Below, piece after piece: positions 6,148-9,454 of a DNA stretch of 9,454 bases. The notes beneath the pieces were generated by a model. The model worked only from the letters and a program-made list of their open reading frames with translations. It was not told where the DNA came from and did no database searches. Within the stretch, counting starts at the first letter, position 1. Each line of letters starts with the position of its first letter. Origin of the DNA: an uncultured Acetobacteraceae bacterium (GTDB lineage Bacteria; Pseudomonadota; Alphaproteobacteria; Acetobacterales; Acetobacteraceae); the NCBI GenBank assembly GCA_937930165.1, contig CALGVL010000406.1:1-9454 (forward strand). Reading direction: 5' to 3'. Made by a program: the position numbers and the translations under genes.

Positions 6148-7116
6148 TCAGTCCAACCGGATATTGGCGGTGCGGATTACCTCCGCCCATTTGCCGATCT
6201 CGGCGCGGATGAATTCCGTCGCCACCTCCGGCCCAGCCCTGACGATGCGGGAGCCCATCTCGGCGAAGCGCCGCGCCGTCGGCCCGTCCAGGGCGAGCAC
6301 GTCGCGCACCGCCCAGGCCAGGCGGGTGATGTGGTCCCGCGGCGTGGCGGCCGGGGCAAGCATGCAGTACCAATTCTCCACCAGCACGCCCGGCACCCCT
6401 GCCTCGACCGCGGTCGGCACCTCCGGCAGCAGGGGTGAGCGTTCCTCCGCGGTGATGAAGAGCGGCTTCAACTTGCCCTCCCGAATGACCGGCAGCAGCA
6501 CCGGTAGATCGAGGAAGGTCATGTCCACCTCCCCCGCCAGCATGGCGGTGATGGTGGGGGCGGCACCGCGATAGGCGACATGGGTGAGGTCCACCCCGGC
6601 GCGCAGCTTCAGCAGCTCCGCGGCGAGATGCGGCGTGCCGCCCGGTCCGGTGGAAGCGAAGGTCAGCTTCCCCGGCTCCCGCCGCGCCCGCGCCAGCAGC
6701 GCGCCCAGATTCGGCGGTCCCTCGGGCCGCACCGCCAGCACGGAGGGCGTAGCGGTGAGGATGGCGACCGGCGCGAAGTCACGCAGCGTGTCATAGGATA
6801 TGTTCGACACCAGGCTGACATTCACCGCCACAGCGCCGGTGCTGGCGAAGGCGATGGTATAGCCGTCCGGCGCGGACTTCGCGACCGCATCCACGCCGAT
6901 CATCCCGCCGGCGCCGGAACGGTTCTCCACCACCACGGACTGCCCCAGCGGCCCGGTGAGCGCCTGCGCCATGATGCGCGCGGCCGTGTCCACCGGCCCG
7001 CCCGGCGGGAAGGGCACCACCAGCCGCACCGGCCGGTCCGGAAATCCCCCGGCCTGCGCCGGCATGGCGGCCAATGCGAGCCCAAGCGCGGCCAGGCCAC
7101 GACGTGTCGCCTGCAT
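6148..7116 (-). CDS. Bug/TctC family tripartite tricarboxylate transporter solute-binding protein (2)
   Basis: A 322-residue periplasmic binding protein. The ATG at 7116 has GGGAGGAAGG just upstream. The signal peptide carries R5-R6 and a hydrophobic core, with probable cleavage after A-Q-A (residue 22). Family marks are RPVRLVVPFPPGG (28-40), D43 at the ligand-carboxylate position, GQSVVVENR (58-66), PDGYTI (83-88), VAYRGAAPT, and SPLLPEVPT with NWY near the C-terminus. It shares with the Bug protein at 1647-2612 the block FxDLPVLLP (there FADMPVLLP), the LPEVPT-PGVL-NWY block and the same terminal IRLD, so the two are probably closer paralogues. No transporter membrane subunits are adjacent. 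It diverges from the truncated haemoglobin across 119 bp. Ligand unknown; likely an organic acid or similar anion. Confidence 0.95.
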   Translation of the reverse strand: MQATRRGLAALGLALAAMPAQAGGFPDRPVRLVVPFPPGGPVDTAARIMAQALTGPLGQSVVVENRSGAGGMIGVDAVAKSAPDGYTIAFASTGAVAVNVSLVSNISYDTLRDFAPVAILTATPSVLAVRPEGPPNLGALLARARREPGKLTFASTGPGGTPHLAAELLKLRAGVDLTHVAYRGAAPTITAMLAGEVDMTFLDLPVLLPVIREGKLKPLFITAEERSPLLPEVPTAVEAGVPGVLVENWYCMLAPAATPRDHITRLAWAVRDVLALDGPTARRFAEMGSRIVRAGPEVATEFIRAEIGKWAEVIRTANIRLD

Positions 7117-7235
7117 TCCTTCCTCCCTGCTGGTCCCGGAAGGATCGCATGCAGCCACACATCCCCAGAGGAAAGAAGGCGCCATGGCCGCCCGCCCGCA
7201 TTGACCGGACCCGCCTCCCGGCACAGATAAGCGGC

Positions 7236-7673
7236 ATGAGCGATACCGCTACACCCCCCGGGAACGGCCTGGACGAGGCCCTGCTAGAGCGCGTGGTCCG
7301 CGAATTCTACGGCACGGCGCGGCAAGATCCGCTGCTCGGCCCCGTCTTCGCCCGCGTCACGGACTGGGAGCACCATATCGCCCAGATCAGCGCCTTCTGG
7401 TCCTCGGTCGCCCTCCGGACCGGACGCTACCAGGGCAATCCCATGGGGGCGCACCTTCCTCTGGCCCTCACCCCTGCCCATTTCGCCCGCTGGCTGGAAT
7501 TGTGGGAAGCGACCACCGGTGCCCTCTGTCCGCCGGAGGGGGCGGCCCTGCTGTTGGACCGGGCGCATCGCATCGCCGACAGCCTTCAGCACGCTCTTGC
7601 GGTGCGGAACGGCGAATTGCCGCCGCTACGGGTCAGGCCGAGGACGCCGGCCGGGGCGGGCGGCCCCGCCTGA
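7236..7673 (+). CDS. Group III truncated haemoglobin
   Basis: A 145-residue cytosolic haem protein. By alignment from memory with Campylobacter Ctb, the haem-pocket residues are Y25 (B10, in EFYGTARQDPLLGPVF), H47 (E7, in DWEHH), H73 (proximal F8, in GNPMGAH) and W86 (G8, in HFARWLELW). FW at 54-55 and the RYQGNPM loop are also typical of group III. Such globins bind O2 and NO and are linked to nitrosative stress or oxygen handling; peroxidase-like chemistry has been proposed. The C-terminal 20 residues are Pro/Arg-rich and probably disordered. I chose the ATG at 7236 because the family similarity begins soon after; its ribosome-binding site is poor, so the start is less certain. The stop is 3 bp from that of the convergent phosphatase gene. 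Confidence 0.9.
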   Translation: MSDTATPPGNGLDEALLERVVREFYGTARQDPLLGPVFARVTDWEHHIAQISAFWSSVALRTGRYQGNPMGAHLPLALTPAHFARWLELWEATTGALCPPEGAALLLDRAHRIADSLQHALAVRNGELPPLRVRPRTPAGAGGPA

Positions 7674-7676
7674 GCC

Positions 7677-8327
7677 CTACTGGCAGCCGTGGAAGCCGCC
7701 TTGCGGCAGCGGCGCCGGCATCAGGATGCCCAGTATCCCGAAGCCCCCGTCGCCGCAGGGCTCGATGACCAGAGCCGCGCCCTCCGGGAAGGCCCGGCCG
7801 CCGACGCTCTCCCCGACCACCATGATGGCCGGCGTGCGGTGGCCGACCAGCACGCGGTTCACCCCCGCCGGCACCGGGGTGGAAAAGAGCTTCCGGTGCT
7901 CCGTCAGGAGCCAGCCAAGCCGCTCCCCCGCATAATCGTCCGCCAGCAGGCTGTCGGTCACCGCCACGCGTTCCACGCCGAATGCGAGTTCCGCCGTGTC
8001 CCGTGCCCGGTAGACCGGGCCGGCGAGCACCGGCTCCTGCACCGGAATGGCGAGTTCCCGGAGGCGTGCACCGATCCGCGCCGCCTGGGCGCGCCCCGCC
8101 GCCGAAAGGTTGCGCTGCCCGGCCCGGTCGCCGAGGGAGAAGCTGCGGTCGCAGGGCTCGCCCCGCGTATCGGCATGGCGGAAGAACAGCACCAGACCGC
8201 CGCTGCGCAGCCGGGCGACCAGGGCCCGGCCTTCCGGCTCCTCGGCGGTGACGGGCGTGAGGCGCGCCTGCGCCGCCGCGACGGCGGGGCAGGCCATTGC
8301 AAGCAGCAGGACGGATCGGCGATGCAT
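7677..8327 (-). CDS. Exported histidine phosphatase family protein (phosphoglycerate-mutase-like fold)
   Basis: A 216-residue protein with a signal peptide (M-H-R-R, hydrophobic core, cleavage near A-A-A at 17-19 or A-Q-A at 19-21), so it is probably periplasmic. The catalytic motif is FFRHADT with R50-H51, where the common RHG reads RHA. Other expected pocket residues are R107 or R109 in YRARDTAELAFG, the acid E182 in FPEGAALVIEP, and H163 in LVGHRTPA. The family forms a phosphohistidine on the first His and removes phosphate from diverse substrates; exported single-domain members of this kind are mostly uncharacterised. The C-terminus ends G-F-H-G-C-Q. The ATG at 8327 is the only start that gives the signal peptide, although its ribosome-binding site is weak. 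It is divergent from the third Bug gene and convergent with the haemoglobin; no operon partner. Confidence 0.88.
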   Translation of the reverse strand: MHRRSVLLLAMACPAVAAAQARLTPVTAEEPEGRALVARLRSGGLVLFFRHADTRGEPCDRSFSLGDRAGQRNLSAAGRAQAARIGARLRELAIPVQEPVLAGPVYRARDTAELAFGVERVAVTDSLLADDYAGERLGWLLTEHRKLFSTPVPAGVNRVLVGHRTPAIMVVGESVGGRAFPEGAALVIEPCGDGGFGILGILMPAPLPQGGFHGCQ

Positions 8328-8374
8328 GCCGCCGATCTGGCCCCGGACCGACAGGCAGGAAAGGGGCAGGCACC

Positions 8375-8403
8375 TTGGAAGCCGCTCCCCACGGCGTTAT
8401 GGG
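8375..8403 (+). promoter_or_regulatory. Possible sigma-70-type promoter for the third Bug gene
   Basis: TTGGAA (8375-8380) and TATGGG (8398-8403) are separated by 17 bases and lie about 30 bases before the start at 8432. Match to consensus is only partial, especially in the -10 box, so this is a tentative candidate. Confidence 0.22.
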
Positions 8404-8431
8404 GGGCCGCAGACTCTGGAGTTGCCGCATC

Positions 8432-9418
8432 ATGCTTCGTCGCCGCGCCATCCTGGCCGCCCCCCTCGCCCTGGCTGCGCTGCCCGCCAAGGCCCAGGAA
8501 ACTTTTCCGAACCGGCCGGTCCGGCTGGTAGTGCCCTACGCCCCCGGCGGCGCGGTGGACATCACCGCGCGGATGCTGGCGGAGAAGCTCCAGCCCATGC
8601 TGGGGCAGACGATCATCGTGGACAATCGCGGCGGCGCCGGCGGCAATCTCGGGGCCGATGTGGTCGCAAAGGCGGAGAAGGACGCCTATACGCTGCTCCT
8701 CGGCTCGGCCAGCATCTTCTGCGGCAACAAATTCCTCTACCGCAAGTCCATGCCCTTCGAGCCGCTGCGCGACCTCGCCCCCGTAACGCGGGTGACGACG
8801 GGCACGGTGCTGCTGGTGGTGAATGCGAAGAAGCCCTGGAAGAGCTTCCAGGACCTCGTCGCTGCGGCGAAGAAGGATCCCGGCGCGCTCACCATGGGCT
8901 CCTCCGGCACCGGCACGGTCAGCCATCTGACGATCGAGAAGGTGAAGCGCGCCGCGGGCATCGACATCACCCATGTTCCCTACCGGGGCGGCGGCCCGGC
9001 CATCCAGGACCTGCTCGCCGGCAATATCGACATGATGTTCGATGTGATGCCGGCCATCATCCCGCATGTGAAGGAAGGCCGCTTCCGCGCGCTCGCCGTC
9101 GGCAGCGCGGAGCGCGTGACCTATGTGCCGGAACTGAAGGACGTGCCGGGCATGGCGGAGCTGCTGCCCGGCGGCGGCATCGACATGCAGAGCTGGTACG
9201 CCGTGGCCGCCCCGTCCGGCACTCCGGCGGACCGCATCGGCAAGTTGCATGACGCGATAGTGCAGGTGGCGCGCTCCGACGACTTCCGCAACCGCATCCA
9301 ACCGATGGGCTTCACGCCCGTCTGGGACGACACGCCCGCCGGCTTCGGCACCTATTGGCGGGAGCAGGAAGCGGTGTGGAAGGATCTGGTGGAAGTGTCC
9401 GGCGCCTCCCTCGACTAG
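8432..9418 (+). CDS. Bug/TctC family tripartite tricarboxylate transporter solute-binding protein (3)
   Basis: A 328-residue periplasmic binding protein. The ATG at 8432 has GGAG ten bases upstream and opens a signal peptide (R3-R4-R5, hydrophobic 7-18, cleavage near A-K-A at 19-21). Family marks are RPVRLVVPYAPGG (28-40), D43 at the ligand-carboxylate position, GQTIIVDNR (58-66), GSSGTGTVSHL and VPYRGGGPA. It differs from the other two Bug proteins here: PDGYT is replaced by K83-D-A-Y-T, C97 lies in the segment after it, the FxDxPVLLP block is F-D-V-M-P-A, and the LPEVPT block is absent, with ELKDVPG in a comparable place. It therefore belongs to another Bug subgroup and probably binds a different ligand. 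No TctA or TctB gene is seen; the window ends 36 bp later with nothing recognisable. Confidence 0.95.
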   Translation: MLRRRAILAAPLALAALPAKAQETFPNRPVRLVVPYAPGGAVDITARMLAEKLQPMLGQTIIVDNRGGAGGNLGADVVAKAEKDAYTLLLGSASIFCGNKFLYRKSMPFEPLRDLAPVTRVTTGTVLLVVNAKKPWKSFQDLVAAAKKDPGALTMGSSGTGTVSHLTIEKVKRAAGIDITHVPYRGGGPAIQDLLAGNIDMMFDVMPAIIPHVKEGRFRALAVGSAERVTYVPELKDVPGMAELLPGGGIDMQSWYAVAAPSGTPADRIGKLHDAIVQVARSDDFRNRIQPMGFTPVWDDTPAGFGTYWREQEAVWKDLVEVSGASLD

Positions 9419-9454
9419 GATCGGGCCGGCTTTCCGCTCGCGGCGGGGGTCCCC

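Noticed and set aside
7201..7231. TTGACC and GATAAG as a promoter for the truncated haemoglobin
   Set aside because: The spacer is 19 bases and transcription would begin almost at the ATG; possible for a leaderless message but too weak to list as a feature.
7958..9301. 447-residue open frame on the minus strand across the third Bug gene
   Set aside because: It lies antisense to a clear Bug gene, is His/Arg/Gly-rich without motifs, and also runs across the phosphatase start; typical of open antisense frames in GC-rich DNA.

Overview
The window is GC-rich DNA (about 70% or more by eye in most genes). Its gene content fits an alphaproteobacterium of the Acetobacteraceae type (Roseomonas-like) or a similar soil or water proteobacterium. 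The main evidence is three separate Bug/TctC-type periplasmic solute-binding proteins in 9.4 kb, none with membrane partners. That expansion is known in Acetobacteraceae, Bordetella and relatives. The taxonomic placement is inference from composition and gene families only.

Layout. Positions 1-892 (minus) hold a pair of short chromate-transporter (CHR) half-genes overlapping by 8 bp; the second runs off the window. Diverging from them is a small glycine-zipper lipoprotein gene (1076-1483, plus) with an in-frame GGCTAT repeat and two hairpins behind it. Next is the first Bug gene (1647-2612, plus), which ends 13 bp from a convergent minus-strand pair: an enolase-superfamily (mandelate racemase/muconate lactonizing type) enzyme at 3812-4900 followed by a BenE-family transporter at 2626-3795. 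Upstream of that operon is a 295-bp gene-free stretch with nested inverted repeats, then a PEP-CTERM secreted protein (5196-5954, minus) of much lower GC than the rest. The second Bug gene (6148-7116, minus) diverges from a group III truncated haemoglobin (7236-7673, plus). The haemoglobin nearly abuts a convergent exported histidine phosphatase (7677-8327, minus), which in turn diverges from the third Bug gene (8432-9418, plus).

How the genes may work together. The clearest unit is enolase-superfamily enzyme plus BenE transporter: 16 bp apart, same strand, probably one transcript for uptake and conversion of an organic acid. The convergent Bug protein could capture a related acid, but that is conjecture. 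The rest looks like independent short transcription units, many of them exported: three Bug proteins, the lipoprotein, the PEP-CTERM protein and the phosphatase all carry N-terminal export signals. I see no tRNA, rRNA, CRISPR, transposase or phage gene. I do not find a convincing new multi-gene system. The most unusual items are the low-GC PEP-CTERM gene, the atypical active site of the enolase-superfamily enzyme, and the orphan Bug cluster.
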